Shown: positions 46,834 through 56,313, numbered from the stretch's first letter. The stretch is DNA of 64,000 nucleotides from Vibrio sp. SCSIO 43137 (GCF_028201475.1 NZ_CP116384.1:186001-250000), one strand, 5' to 3'. Notes: generated by a model from the letters alone, not told the origin. Made by a program: numbers and translations.

Positions 46834-46857
46834 AAAAAAAGCGCTCAGTACGAGCGC
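46834..46857 (-). terminator. Terminator of the yihU-galM operon
   Basis: On the minus strand GCGCTC-GTACT-GAGCGC is followed by seven T residues, 20 bases after the galM-like stop. Confidence 0.88.
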
Positions 46858-46876
46858 CTAAATAGTCCTTTTTGAC

Positions 46877-47938
46877 CTATCTGACACCAAACCGATGAAT
46901 GGTTTTTTCCTCAAACACGTCACCCGGATTAAGGCGGGTGCTAGGGAAGTGAGCCTGATTCGGGCTGTCCGGGAAGTGTTGAGTTTCCAGACATATGCCG
47001 TTACGGGACTCGTATTTATAACCGTTTCGGCCAAACCATGGTTTGTTGGACAACTTAAAACCGTTGTAAAACTGAACCCCGGGCTGGGTGGTCAGTACCG
47101 TCATATAGCGTCCGGACTCCGGTTCATAAAGCTCAGCAGCAAGTGCGTACTCGCCTTCGGTCTGCAGCCTGTTAAGCACATAGTTATGATCAAAGCCCTG
47201 ATCCGGCATTTTCTGTCCGTTCTCCCCAATGCGGGTTACAGAAGTAAAGTCCAGACCACTGCCTTTTACGGAGCGTATCTCACCCGTCGGGATTAGGTTT
47301 TCTGCTACCGGAGTATAGAAATCGGCATGTAACCTGAGCTGATGGTTATCTACTGTGCCTGAATCATGGCCAGCCAGATTGTAATAGCTATGGTTAACCA
47401 GATTGATAACCGTTGGCTTATCGGTAGTGGCTTTAAACCTGAAGTGCAGTTGGTTATCTTCATCCAGCCCGACCGTATGCACTACGTTCAAATTGCCACC
47501 GTAACCCGATTCACCATCCGGCGATACGCGACAAAAGTGAATAAAGATACCAGTTTCGCTCTGCTCTACTGAATAGTCCCAGACGTATTTATCAAAGCCT
47601 CTAGTGCCGCCGTGCAGGTGCTGAACTGTCGGTGGCTCGTTAGTTTCTAAACGGAACTCAACATTATCCAGCGAGTACTTACCATCTTTGATACGGTTGG
47701 CGTATCTGCCGGCAATCGCACCAAAGAAGGGGTGACCGGACAGATACTTCTCCAGATTTTCATAACCCAGAACCACATCTGCATTTTCACCGTTGCGGTC
47801 AGGCGTTTCGATGGAAGTGACGATACAACCATAGTTAGTGACCGATACTTTCATCCCTTTGCTGTTTTGCAGAGTAAACAGTTGAACTGGCTTATCCTGT
47901 CCTTCAACCATTCCCCATGGAGTCATTGTTAAGTTCAC
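46877..47938 (-). CDS. Aldose 1-epimerase (GalM family), probable SQ mutarotase
   Basis: 353 residues from a GTG at 47938 (AAAAGGCG upstream; an in-frame ATG at 47926 is possible). It has GalM landmarks: FFGAIAGRYANRI, HLHGGTRGFDKYVW, VNHSYYNLAGH (catalytic His) and GICLETQHFPDSPN (catalytic Glu). E. coli has a related epimerase, YihR, at this position. Here the protein is closer in length to true GalM. It would equilibrate SQ anomers after glycoside hydrolysis. It is 12 bases downstream of yihU. Confidence 0.88.
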   Translation of the reverse strand: MNLTMTPWGMVEGQDKPVQLFTLQNSKGMKVSVTNYGCIVTSIETPDRNGENADVVLGYENLEKYLSGHPFFGAIAGRYANRIKDGKYSLDNVEFRLETNEPPTVQHLHGGTRGFDKYVWDYSVEQSETGIFIHFCRVSPDGESGYGGNLNVVHTVGLDEDNQLHFRFKATTDKPTVINLVNHSYYNLAGHDSGTVDNHQLRLHADFYTPVAENLIPTGEIRSVKGSGLDFTSVTRIGENGQKMPDQGFDHNYVLNRLQTEGEYALAAELYEPESGRYMTVLTTQPGVQFYNGFKLSNKPWFGRNGYKYESRNGICLETQHFPDSPNQAHFPSTRLNPGDVFEEKTIHRFGVR

Positions 47939-47949
47939 GTTAGCGCCTT

Positions 47950-48843
47950 TTATTTGATTTTCGCTTCCAGACCTGAAGTAACACGTAGCTGTTCAAGAAC
48001 GGAAGTCCAGTCCTGACGGCCACGGCCTGCAGCACGGGCAATACTATACAGTTCACGGGATGCTGCACCGCACGGCATAGGTACATTAACCTGATTAGCA
48101 AGGTCAAGGGCAATACCTAAATCTTTATGGGCAAGATCAAGCATAAATGCCGGAGAGAGATCGCCCGCTAACACCTTGCCCGGCCAGGTTGTTGTAAAGT
48201 GACCTTTCCCTGCCGGAGTGCCTTGCATAACTGCAAGTGCAGTTTCGAAATCAAGGCCGATGGCTTCAGCAAGTGTTGCCGCTTCTGCAGACAGAGCATT
48301 TAGTGCAATACTCATATAGTTATTGATGATTTTTACCCGGCTGCCTTTACCTGCACCGCCGGCGTCAATGGTTTCACTGCCCATGCAGTCGAACAGTGGC
48401 TGAGCTTTAGCAATCTGCTCTTTAGTGCCACCGGCAAGGATAAGAAGTTCACCGCGTACCGCGTGATCAGATGTGCGGCCAACAGGTGCTTCCATCATGT
48501 CAAAGCCGTTTTCTTTCATCTCTTTGATTAACGCGTCGGTTTCAAAAGGATGGATAGTAGACATATCAATAAGCAGAGCATCTTTGCTCATGGATTCTGT
48601 AATACCTTGTTCGCCCCAGATAACGTTACGAACCAGAGAACCATTGGGAAGCATAGTGACAATAAATTCTGCATCCAGTGCGGCTTCAGACGGAGAGCTG
48701 GCAGCAACGGCGCCTTGCTCTGTTAGTGCTGCTACAGCATCTTTGCTGATATCGAACACCTTAAGGGAGTGACCACCTTTAATCAGATTTGAAGCCATTG
48801 GGCTGCCCATTTGGCCAAGACCGATAAAGCCGATAGTAGACAT
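47950..48843 (-). CDS. yihU: 3-Sulfolactaldehyde reductase
   Basis: A 297-residue beta-hydroxyacid dehydrogenase reducing sulfolactaldehyde to DHPS with NADH. It aligns closely with what I recall of E. coli Yih[21 protein letters not shown] (nucleotide fold), [51 protein letters not shown] (catalytic Lys), [20 protein letters not shown] and [10 protein letters not shown]. It produces the substrate proposed for the glycyl radical enzyme. It is divergent from yihV. Confidence 0.96.
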   Translation of the reverse strand: MSTIGFIGLGQMGSPMASNLIKGGHSLKVFDISKDAVAALTEQGAVAASSPSEAALDAEFIVTMLPNGSLVRNVIWGEQGITESMSKDALLIDMSTIHPFETDALIKEMKENGFDMMEAPVGRTSDHAVRGELLILAGGTKEQIAKAQPLFDCMGSETIDAGGAGKGSRVKIINNYMSIALNALSAEAATLAEAIGLDFETALAVMQGTPAGKGHFTTTWPGKVLAGDLSPAFMLDLAHKDLGIALDLANQVNVPMPCGAASRELYSIARAAGRGRQDWTSVLEQLRVTSGLEAKIK

Positions 48844-48919
48844 GAGTTTTTCCTTATTAACAGTTTGAGATTACTTGAGTGTAACTATAACGTTTTTGAC
48901 AGGAACTACTGTAATCAAT

Positions 48920-48963
48920 GTCACATAATGTTGTTTTGTGTCATTTGATGTTGTTTTGTGATT
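48920..48963. promoter_or_regulatory. Candidate DeoR operator region between yihU and yihV
   Basis: GTCACATAA-TGTTG-TTTTGTGTC (48920-48942) repeats the palindrome at 39899-39921 with one change. A second TGATGTTGTTTTGTGATT follows at 48946-48963 as a direct repeat. A TATAAT at 48993-48998 faces yihV, 73 bases before its start. Confidence 0.68.
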
Positions 48964-49070
48964 GCAATCTCAGCCAAATAAGTCATTTTTCTTATAATAG
49001 ACGGAAATGTTGACCAGCTGCTGCCTGAATCAGTATAAAGGCGGTACATAACCAGAAAGAGATTAGAGCA

Positions 49071-49958
49071 ATGCCAATAGCATGTGTAGGAATAACCGTA
49101 TTAGATAGAATTCAGCGCGTTCAGGCCCTTCCGTCCAGCGGAGGCAAGTATGTCGCTACCGATTACTTTGAAGTTGGTGGCGGTCCTGCGGCTACTGCTG
49201 CAGTGGCAGTGGCTAAATTAGGTAAGCCGGTTGATTTTATCGGACGTGTCGGCGGTGATTCTGTTGCTGATATCATGCTGTCAGAGCTTGCAGGGTATGG
49301 CGTTAACGTTAATAACTCTGTGCGGATTTCTGCTGCCTCTTCATCATTTTCAGCTGTTTTGGTTGATGACGAAGGGGAGCGTATGATCATTAACTATCAG
49401 GATCCTTCATTGAGCCGGGATATAGAACCGCTGAAATCTGTCGACTTCTCTACATACTCAACCATCTTGTGTGATGTACGTTGGCCGGAAGGGGCAGAAT
49501 ATGCTCTTAAACAGGCAAAAAAATACGGCATTCCATCAGTTCTTGATGCAGATTTATCTCCGGAACCAATTGATAAACTGGTTGAACTTGCTGATCACGT
49601 TGCCTTTTCTGAACCTGGTCTTGCTCGTTTTACTGAGACAGAAGACCCAATTAAAGGGTTAGAAATTGCTCAAAAAAGGACAAATGGCAAGGTTTATGTT
49701 ACTGTCGGCGCCAAAGGATGCTATTGGCTGGAGAATGGTGAGCTGATGCATCAACAAGGTAAAAAAGTAGCTGTTGTTGATACCACCGGAGCTGGTGATG
49801 TATTTCACGGTGCTTTTGCTGTCGCCGTTTCTGAAGAGATGGAAACACGTAATGCGGTTATTTTCTCGAATACGGTAGCAGCGTTAAAATGTACAAAATT
49901 AGGCGGGCGCGAGGGGATTCCGGATAGACAAACCGTTGACGCTGATATCGCCGTATAA
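49071..49958 (+). CDS. yihV: 6-Deoxy-6-sulfofructose kinase
   Basis: A 295-residue PfkB-family kinase making sulfofructose-1-phosphate. It parallels E. coli YihV from the start (CVGITVLDRI), through VGGGPAATAAVAVAKLG and DFIGRVGGDS, the substrate block ILCDVRWPEGA, DHVAFSEPGLARFT, and the catalytic VDTTGAGDVFHGAFAVA to KCTKLGGREGIPD. It is followed after 14 bases by the DeoR regulator in the same transcript. Confidence 0.95.
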   Translation: MPIACVGITVLDRIQRVQALPSSGGKYVATDYFEVGGGPAATAAVAVAKLGKPVDFIGRVGGDSVADIMLSELAGYGVNVNNSVRISAASSSFSAVLVDDEGERMIINYQDPSLSRDIEPLKSVDFSTYSTILCDVRWPEGAEYALKQAKKYGIPSVLDADLSPEPIDKLVELADHVAFSEPGLARFTETEDPIKGLEIAQKRTNGKVYVTVGAKGCYWLENGELMHQQGKKVAVVDTTGAGDVFHGAFAVAVSEEMETRNAVIFSNTVAALKCTKLGGREGIPDRQTVDADIAV

Positions 49959-49972
49959 TAATAAGGTTTATC

Positions 49973-50731
49973 ATGACTAATCCAAGACAAGACAAATTAC
50001 TGCAGTTAGTTATAGATAAAGGTTACTGTACCGTTGAGGAGTTAGCAGAAGCCCTTGAGGTTTCTACGCAGACTATTCGCCGGGATATTAAAAAGCTGAG
50101 TGACAAACGTATGATCGTTCGTCACCACGGAGGAGCAAGCTCTCCATCCAGCACAGTAAACCTGGACTATGAAATCCGTAAAGTATCAGAAACAGAAGAG
50201 AAAAACGCCATTGGCGAGCGAATTGCGGAGATGATTCCCGATAACTCTACTGTGTTTCTGACTATCGGTACTACAACTGAAGTGATTGCCAGCCACCTGC
50301 TTAAGAAGAATAATCTTCAGGTGATTACGAACTCGTTGCGGGTTGCCAATGTACTTCACAGTAACAAAAGTTTTGATGTGTTAATTCCGAGCGGAAAAAT
50401 CAGGGCATCGAATGGTGGCATTGTTGGTACGGAAGCTATCGACTTTATCGGCAACTTCCGGTTTGATTATCTGGTGACCAGCGCCGGTTCAATAGATGCT
50501 GACGGCACTCTGCTTGAGTATGATCTAAATGAGACCGCTATTTCTCAGACAGTAATTAAGTCTGCCAGAAATGTGTTTGTTGCACTGGATTCAACCAAAT
50601 ACACTCCGAAAGGCTCCATAGAGCTTGGGCATATCAGCGAAGCAACAGTGTTCTTTACTGATGAGATGCCGCCGGATGATATTAAGGAAGTAATTGATCA
50701 GAGCCAGGTAAAACTGGAAATCTGTAATTAG
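49973..50731 (+). CDS. yihW: DeoR-family regulator of the SQ cluster (CsqR/YihW type)
   Basis: 252 residues. The N-terminal DeoR helix-turn-helix is CTVEELAEALEVSTQTIRRD followed by IKKLSDKRMIVRHHGGA. The C-terminal sugar-phosphate sensor domain has FLTIGTTTEVIA, VITNSLRVA, GGIVGTEAIDF and VALDSTKYTPKG. In E. coli the equivalent YihW (CsqR) represses the operon and is relieved by SQ derivatives. Candidate operators are listed at 39899 and 48920. Confidence 0.92.
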   Translation: MTNPRQDKLLQLVIDKGYCTVEELAEALEVSTQTIRRDIKKLSDKRMIVRHHGGASSPSSTVNLDYEIRKVSETEEKNAIGERIAEMIPDNSTVFLTIGTTTEVIASHLLKKNNLQVITNSLRVANVLHSNKSFDVLIPSGKIRASNGGIVGTEAIDFIGNFRFDYLVTSAGSIDADGTLLEYDLNETAISQTVIKSARNVFVALDSTKYTPKGSIELGHISEATVFFTDEMPPDDIKEVIDQSQVKLEICN

Positions 50732-50783
50732 TTATAGTCCGTTCAGAGGTAAGGCCGGTTAGTCATTATCGGTTAGATACAAT

Positions 50784-50807
50784 AAAGCCCGCTTTTGCGG
50801 GCTTTAT
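50784..50807. terminator. Bidirectional terminator between yihW and the YHS gene
   Basis: AAAGCCCGC-TTTT-GCGGGCTTT is a perfect 9-bp stem between convergent genes. Confidence 0.9.
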
Positions 50808-50838
50808 GCTATTCGTTATTAGTTGACTAAAGGCAGGA

Positions 50839-51291
50839 TTAGTTAATCAGTGAAGGCCAGTTTTTATCACCCTGAGAGATAAAGCCCGGTACATCTTCCA
50901 GCCACATATCTTTAATAGACTTGTCGTAATTCAGATATAGCTTGTCATCAACAATGCTCCACTGCTTAGGGTCTCCCGGTGCAAAATCATTTTTAGCGGC
51001 AATGGCCCATGCACAGTAACCGCCGTATTGAGGGGCAAACTTCTCCGGGTCAGCCTGAAACTTGTCCAGATTTTCCTGACTTGAGAAGTACCAGTCGGCA
51101 CCCTTGTAGGAAAGCTTAAACCTTTTACTACCTTCAACGGCTTTACCCTGAGTAAAGTAAGCAACGGTATCATAGCCATCCAGTGCTTTATTACTAAAGA
51201 AACCGGTATAAATCGGGTCTGCTGCGAATGCAGATGCACTAAACAGTGCCTGTGCTGCAAATAGTAATACTCCGCTAATCCACTTGTTCAT
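50839..51291 (-). CDS. Periplasmic YHS-domain protein
   Basis: 150 residues with a signal peptide (MNKWISGVLLFAAQALFSAS, AFA) cleaved before ADPIYTG. The YHS metal-binding domain reads DGYDTVAYFTQGKAVEGSKR, YFSSQENLDKFQADPEKF and PQYGGYCAWAIA. The cysteine in GGYCAWA is the position that is selenocysteine in some relatives. Here it is an ordinary TGT/TGC cysteine codon. Role unknown, possibly copper or another metal in the periplasm. Single gene. Confidence 0.88.
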   Translation of the reverse strand: MNKWISGVLLFAAQALFSASAFAADPIYTGFFSNKALDGYDTVAYFTQGKAVEGSKRFKLSYKGADWYFSSQENLDKFQADPEKFAPQYGGYCAWAIAAKNDFAPGDPKQWSIVDDKLYLNYDKSIKDMWLEDVPGFISQGDKNWPSLIN

Positions 51292-51962
51292 TGTCGTTAC
51301 TCTCCATAGGTATTTGTTTGTTCCGGCAGTGTTGAGATAGTAGAGCGGATGACGAGGGGAAAAATTTCATTCTGAATCAAAAAATTTTCGGACTTACTGA
51401 GTACAATTAAATCAAGCAGGATATTTACTAGTTATTTTTTGATATTTATCTGCTTGGTTAAAAATTAAAGTATAGATATTAAATAATTCTCCCGTCCTAA
51501 ATGATATCTCTTCTCATCACGGATTAATATATCCTATTCATATCCTTTAATAACAGTTTAATATTTTTTCTGAAAACTTATCTGCTGACTAATACTTAGT
51601 GGTTAGGGACAGGCACTACTAGTAGTTAGAGTAGTTAGGGACAGGCACCGCACAACTGTGCACATATGTGACTGATTGCCGCACAATCGAAGAATTATTG
51701 TTTCCAAAAGTGACTCAATAAGTGCCTGCTTTATCAGCTGATAATCGCTTATTTATTGTTATATAAGGGTTTTATGTTCCTAGTTAACCTTCTGTAACCG
51801 ATCTGTATCACAAATGATTTACGAAGGTTAATCATACTCGACTAATTAGCCATGGCGTCATTTTTAATTACGGATAAACTATATTTAGTAATAGCGATTA
51901 CTTAGCAGGTTAGTCTTGCAATTAATTAAAGGGTAATTGTTAATTACGAAAATAATTATAAG
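51292..51962. other. AT-rich non-coding stretch with two GGGACAGGCAC motifs
   Basis: No supported gene. At 51600-51651, GTTAGGGACAGGCAC occurs twice, the second preceded by TAGTTAG-AG-TAGTTAG (duplicated flank). The rest is AT-rich and might hold the promoter of the YHS gene near 51300-51400. Confidence 0.6.
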
Positions 51963-52228
51963 TATACCCAAGTAACCTAAATATGTTTTTTCAGCGAGAA
52001 TATATTGGCTTCTGATCAAGGCACTGATTTGAAGCCATAGTTATTCTACGGTGAGAATCAGTAACACAGAGCAGGAGCCAATATAACTCGCCCTTCGGGA
52101 GCGCATCAAGATGCCCATTTCTGTGTCAGATAACTTTGAAAGGGAGTGCCATTCCTACAGTTATCTTCCTTGAACTGAACATCTTGATGCTGCTCTGAAT
52201 TCTACATATTTAGGGTCACTTGGGTATA
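51963..52228. mobile_element. MITE-like element with 23-24 bp terminal inverted repeats
   Basis: Left end TATACCCAAGTAACC-TAAATATG, right end (reverse complement) TATACCCAAGTGACCCTAAATATG. The interior of about 220 bp has no ORF but strong inner pairing: TATATTGGCT with AGCCAATATA, and GCATCAAGATG with CATCTTGATGC. It sits 98 bases upstream of lutA, so it could modify that promoter. Confidence 0.75.
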
Positions 52229-52325
52229 AAAAGTCCAAGAAATAAATTTAATCCAATATTAAATGCGATACGTCATTTAATAATAAACAATGCGCATTCA
52301 GCATTGCGGTAATGGGAGCAATATA

Positions 52326-53054
52326 ATGAAGGTAAACTTATTTGCCACTTGTCTGGGTGACATGGTGAAAGCGGAAGTTGCCAAAAAAACAGTCCTGCTG
52401 TTAGAACAACTTAACTGTGAAGTGATATTCCCTGAGAGACAAGGGTGCTGCGGGCAGCCTTCGCTAAACAGTGGATACATCGAAGGCAGCAAGCCTGCGA
52501 TGAAAAACATCATCGAGTCCTTTGAAGGCAATGATTACCCGATTGTCAGCCCGGCCGGTTCCTGTGCCGCATCCATTAAAAAGTATCCTGAATATCTTGC
52601 TGATGAGCCTGAGTGGGCAGCCCGTGCACAAAAGGTCGCCGATCGTCTGTTTGAACTGACTCAGTTTATCGTCAATGAACTTAAGGTGGAGAACCTTGGT
52701 GCCAAGCTGGAAGGGCGCGGAGTTTATCATCCGTCTTGCAGCCTTATCCGTAAACTTGGTGTGCGTGAAGAGCCTCTTAAACTGCTGGGACAGGTTGAAG
52801 GTCTGGAGCTGTTACCGATAAAAAATCAGGAAACCTGCTGCGGTTTCGGCGGTACCTTCTCCGTGAAGATGTCTGAAATTTCCGGCGAGATGGTAATTGA
52901 AAAGGTTCGTCATATCTCTGATGTAGAGCCGGACTACCTGATTGGTGCCGATATCAGTTGCCTTATCAACATTGGCGGCCGTATTAGCCGCGAAGGTAAG
53001 CCTATTAAAGTAATGCATATTGTTGATGTGCTGTTAAGTGGTGAGGTGAAGTAG
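52326..53054 (+). CDS. lutA: Lactate utilization protein LutA (Fe-S oxidoreductase)
   Basis: 242 residues from the ATG at 52326 (GGGAG site). Two CCG domains, [12 protein letters not shown] and [11 protein letters not shown], each ligate an Fe-S cluster as in glycolate-oxidase GlcF and heterodisulfide reductase subunits. LutABC oxidises L-lactate to pyruvate and passes electrons to the quinone pool. It is separated from lutB by a single base. Confidence 0.93.
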   Translation: MKVNLFATCLGDMVKAEVAKKTVLLLEQLNCEVIFPERQGCCGQPSLNSGYIEGSKPAMKNIIESFEGNDYPIVSPAGSCAASIKKYPEYLADEPEWAARAQKVADRLFELTQFIVNELKVENLGAKLEGRGVYHPSCSLIRKLGVREEPLKLLGQVEGLELLPIKNQETCCGFGGTFSVKMSEISGEMVIEKVRHISDVEPDYLIGADISCLINIGGRISREGKPIKVMHIVDVLLSGEVK

Positions 53055-53055
53055 T

Positions 53056-54471
53056 ATGTCGATGAAAACAAGTGACGTTAAGTTCCGCGACAGACTTAAC
53101 GTTCAAATGAAAGATGAATTTATGCGTCAGTCGGTGGCCAATGCGCAGGAGCGTATGTTCGCCAACCGTCAGATTGCGGCCGATAAACTGGGTAACTGGG
53201 AAGAGTGGCGCGACATGGGAATGGATATCCGTAACCATGTGCTGGAAAACCTTGACTACTACCTGCATCAACTGAGTGAAAGTGTTGCCCGCAACGGCGG
53301 CCATGTTTTCTTCGCTTCCACCGCGCAGGAAGCAACAGATTACATCGAAGGTATTATTCAGCAGAAGAATGCCAAGAAAGTAGTTAAGTCTAAATCCATG
53401 GTAACGGAAGAGATTGACCTTAACCGTGTGATTCAGCGAAACAACTGTGAAGTGGTTGAAACCGACCTTGGTGAATACATTCTTCAGGTGGATGATTGTG
53501 ATCCTCCGTCTCACATTGTTGTGCCGGCCTTGCACAAAAACCGAACTCAGATCCGCGATATCTTTAAAGATAAGATCGGGTATCAGGGTACTGATGATCC
53601 GGAAGAGATGACCCGTTTTGTTCGCGATTATATCCGTCATGATTTCCTTGAAGCGGATATCGGTATCACCGGTTGTAACTTTGCTGTTGCTGAATCGGGT
53701 ACCGTCAGCCTTGTGACCAACGAAGGTAACGCCCGTCTGGCGACCAGTCTGCCGAAGACCCATATTGCCGTGATGGGTATGGAGCGTATGGTTCCTACCT
53801 TTGAAGAGCTGGATATCATGATCAGCCTGCTGTGTCGTAGTGCTGTTGGTCTGCCGATGACAGGCTATGTAACGGCTTTGACCGGCCCGCGTGAAGATGA
53901 GCACTGTGACGGCCCTGAAGAGTTCCATCTGGTGATCGTTGATAACGGTCGTTCTGACATTCTTGGCTCTGAGTTTAAAGACATTCTGCGCTGTGTACGT
54001 TGTGCGGCCTGTGTGAACACTTGCCCTGCTTATCGTCATATTGGCGGTCAGTCATACGGCTCTATCTATTCCGGCCCGATTGGTGCTGTGCTTTCTCCTC
54101 TGTTAGGCGGCTATGACGACTTTAAGGATCTACCTTACGCCTGTAGTTTGTGTAAAGCGTGTCACGATGTCTGTCCCGTTAAAATTCCATTATCTGATCT
54201 TCTGCTTAAGCACCGTCAGAAAATGGCGGAAGAGAAGATCACTCCGGCGGGTGAAAGGCTTACGGTGGGTGCATTTAACTTTATTAACGCCAGACCGATT
54301 TTGTGGGATACCACGGTGAAAGTTGGTGCTTCTGTGGCCAGCAGTCTGATTAAAAACGGCAAGATGCCAATCAATATCGGCGCGACAGGTGAATGGACCG
54401 AAGCGCGGGATCTGCCTCAGCCGGATGGTGAATCCTTCCGTAGCTGGTTTAAAAATCATAAAAAGAAATAG
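53056..54471 (+). CDS. lutB: Lactate utilization protein LutB (ferredoxin-like subunit)
   Basis: 471 residues. The N-terminal two thirds form a LUD domain ([36 protein letters not shown]). The C-terminal part carries two 4Fe-4S motifs, [12 protein letters not shown] and [12 protein letters not shown]. It contacts LutA and LutC in the lactate dehydrogenase complex. It starts at ATG 53056, and a second ATG at 53062 is equally plausible. Confidence 0.94.
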   Translation: MSMKTSDVKFRDRLNVQMKDEFMRQSVANAQERMFANRQIAADKLGNWEEWRDMGMDIRNHVLENLDYYLHQLSESVARNGGHVFFASTAQEATDYIEGIIQQKNAKKVVKSKSMVTEEIDLNRVIQRNNCEVVETDLGEYILQVDDCDPPSHIVVPALHKNRTQIRDIFKDKIGYQGTDDPEEMTRFVRDYIRHDFLEADIGITGCNFAVAESGTVSLVTNEGNARLATSLPKTHIAVMGMERMVPTFEELDIMISLLCRSAVGLPMTGYVTALTGPREDEHCDGPEEFHLVIVDNGRSDILGSEFKDILRCVRCAACVNTCPAYRHIGGQSYGSIYSGPIGAVLSPLLGGYDDFKDLPYACSLCKACHDVCPVKIPLSDLLLKHRQKMAEEKITPAGERLTVGAFNFINARPILWDTTVKVGASVASSLIKNGKMPINIGATGEWTEARDLPQPDGESFRSWFKNHKKK

Positions 54472-54482
54472 GAGCGAAGATA

Positions 54483-55253
54483 ATGTCTGATTCAGTACTA
54501 AATGTAGATCCGGAACGGATTCATAATCGCAGCCCATTTCTGGATAATATTGCCAAGAAACTTGGACGTGAAAAAAGAACCACTGGTGTTGTACGCCCGG
54601 CTCTGAGACATAACTGCCACCATGAAGTCATGGCGGAGTTTTCTCAGGATGAGTTGAAAGAGGTGTTGATTGGTTATACCGAAAATAATCTGGCTTCTCA
54701 GGCCGTAGTCACCACCAGAGAGAAGGTAGCAGAAGCATTAAAAGCCGTATGTGAAGGTTATTGTGTTGTTGCGGAAGGTGAAGAAGCACCGGCTAACAAA
54801 GCCGAAGTGTTTCTTTCTTCAGATGCAAGATTGCAGGATCTGGTGAGTGAGGCTTCTATTGAGTCGTCCCTTTACGATGTAAATAGCTGGGAAGCTTCTG
54901 TTGGCTATCAACGCAATATCGAACTGGCTGAACGTGCCAAAGTCGGTGTGGTGTTTGCTGAGCAGGCGTTGGCAGAGTCCGGCACTATGGTGCTGTACAG
55001 CCAGCCGAATCAGGGGCGTAGCGTTAGTTTGCTGCCGGAAGCATCGGTGTTTATTGTTGCTAAGAGTACCCTTAAAGCGCGCCTTACTCAGGCAACGGCA
55101 GAGCTGCATAAAAAAGCGGCTGATGGCGAGCGTATTCCATCTTGTGTTAACTTTATCTCCGGTCCGAGTTCTACGGCAGATATTGAGTTAATAAAAGTGG
55201 TTGGTGTTCACGGTCCTGTATTTGCCAGCTATATTATTATTGATGATATGTAA
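54483..55253 (+). CDS. lutC: Lactate utilization protein LutC (LUD domain)
   Basis: 256 residues. The LUD core is visible in VGVVFAEQALAESGTMVLYS, RSVSLLPEASVFIVAKSTL and CVNFISGPSSTADIEL. It ends HGPVFASYIIIDDM where the family usually has HGP plus a hydrophobic tail. It is the last gene of lutABC, 26 bases before the LysR gene on the same strand. Confidence 0.93.
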   Translation: MSDSVLNVDPERIHNRSPFLDNIAKKLGREKRTTGVVRPALRHNCHHEVMAEFSQDELKEVLIGYTENNLASQAVVTTREKVAEALKAVCEGYCVVAEGEEAPANKAEVFLSSDARLQDLVSEASIESSLYDVNSWEASVGYQRNIELAERAKVGVVFAEQALAESGTMVLYSQPNQGRSVSLLPEASVFIVAKSTLKARLTQATAELHKKAADGERIPSCVNFISGPSSTADIELIKVVGVHGPVFASYIIIDDM

Positions 55254-55278
55254 TTGAAATTATTGAGTACTTCTTGTT

Positions 55279-56181
55279 ATGCCTGATATTGATGATTTGG
55301 TGCTGTTTACCCAAGTGATAGAGAATGGTTCCTTTAGCAAGGTAGCTGATCTGAACGGGATCACTAAATCGGTAGTAAGTAAACGAGTAAGCAAACTGGA
55401 GAATAAGCTGGGAGTTCAGCTTATTTACCGTACAACCAGAAACCTCTCACCGACGGAAGCGGGAGAAGTACTCTATAACCGGGCAAAAGATATCAAGGAT
55501 ATCGCCCGTTCAGCCTTCAATGCCATTAATGGCTACAATGAGGTGTTGTCCGGTCATATCCGTATGTCGGTTCCCACCATTTCAGGTGACTTGCTACTGG
55601 CGGAAGCGGTATCGGACTTCTGTCAGCAGCATCCGGGGCTGACCATAGATATGTCGATGGATAATGAGTTTGTTGACCTGATTGCCGATAACTACGATCT
55701 GGTGATACGAACCGGTTATCTGGAAGACTCCAGTCTTATCGCCCGTTATATTTTCAACTCACGCTGGGTTATCTGCGCCACACCGGGTTATATCGAAGAG
55801 TTTGGTGAGCCGCTAAAACCGAAAGATCTACTGCGCCATAACTGCCTGGGGTATACCCATGAAAGTACCGGTACCTTTGACTGGCAGTTTAAGCGCAACA
55901 GCGACATTTATACCCTGAAAGTAAGTGGTAACTTCTCTTCAGACAACTCTGCTGCTTTACGAAAAGCGGCGCTGGCCGGCAATGGTTTAGCCTATGTACC
56001 GACCTGTCTGGTCTATGAAGATTTGCAGAAAGGGGATCTAGTGGAAGTGCTGGCGGATCAGGTGGGCAAAGAGGTGGGTATCTATGCTGTTTACCCCTAT
56101 ACCCGAAACCCGGCCAAGCGGATACAGGCTTTAATAGAGCATATCCGCGACCGTTATCTGAGTATTAATCAGTACTTCTGA
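55279..56181 (+). CDS. LysR-family transcriptional regulator
   Basis: 300 residues. The N-terminal winged helix is DLVLFTQVIENGSFSKVADL followed by NGITKSVVSKRVSKLENKLG. The effector domain (GHIRMSVPTISGDLLLAEAV onward) is of the CrgA/DmlR type. It lies just after lutC in the same direction, so it may be co-transcribed and regulate lactate use. Lut systems elsewhere usually have GntR or LutR regulators, so this is an inference from position. Confidence 0.85.
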   Translation: MPDIDDLVLFTQVIENGSFSKVADLNGITKSVVSKRVSKLENKLGVQLIYRTTRNLSPTEAGEVLYNRAKDIKDIARSAFNAINGYNEVLSGHIRMSVPTISGDLLLAEAVSDFCQQHPGLTIDMSMDNEFVDLIADNYDLVIRTGYLEDSSLIARYIFNSRWVICATPGYIEEFGEPLKPKDLLRHNCLGYTHESTGTFDWQFKRNSDIYTLKVSGNFSSDNSAALRKAALAGNGLAYVPTCLVYEDLQKGDLVEVLADQVGKEVGIYAVYPYTRNPAKRIQALIEHIRDRYLSINQYF

Positions 56182-56201
56182 GCATTTTCTACGCTCATAA
56201 A

Positions 56202-56291
56202 GCAAATATCGATAAGCAAACCCTCCGCGCCAGGGAGGGCGCGGTGGAGCCCCATGGATGGGTTTATGCGTGTTTGTGTTCCGATATTTGC
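56202..56291 (+). repeat. 90-bp palindromic element, copy 2
   Basis: Terminal arms GCAAATATCG/CGATATTTGC are perfect. The inner stem is GCGCC-AGGGA-GGCGC, and the conserved core is GGTGGAGCCCCATGGATGGG. It is paired with copy 1 at 34453-34542. It lies between the convergent LysR and mvaA genes, where it could also terminate both transcripts. Confidence 0.7.
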
Positions 56292-56313
56292 ATTTAGCAA
56301 TATTTATCTTGTT

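Noticed and set aside
50839..51291. Possible selenoprotein of the YHS family
   Set aside because: The key position is a cysteine codon and no in-frame TGA occurs inside the gene.
53005..54039. Long open frame (344 codons) antisense to lutB
   Set aside because: lutB is unambiguous with two 4Fe-4S motifs. The antisense frame has no recognisable domain and a composition typical of a shadow ORF (rich in His, Thr, Arg).
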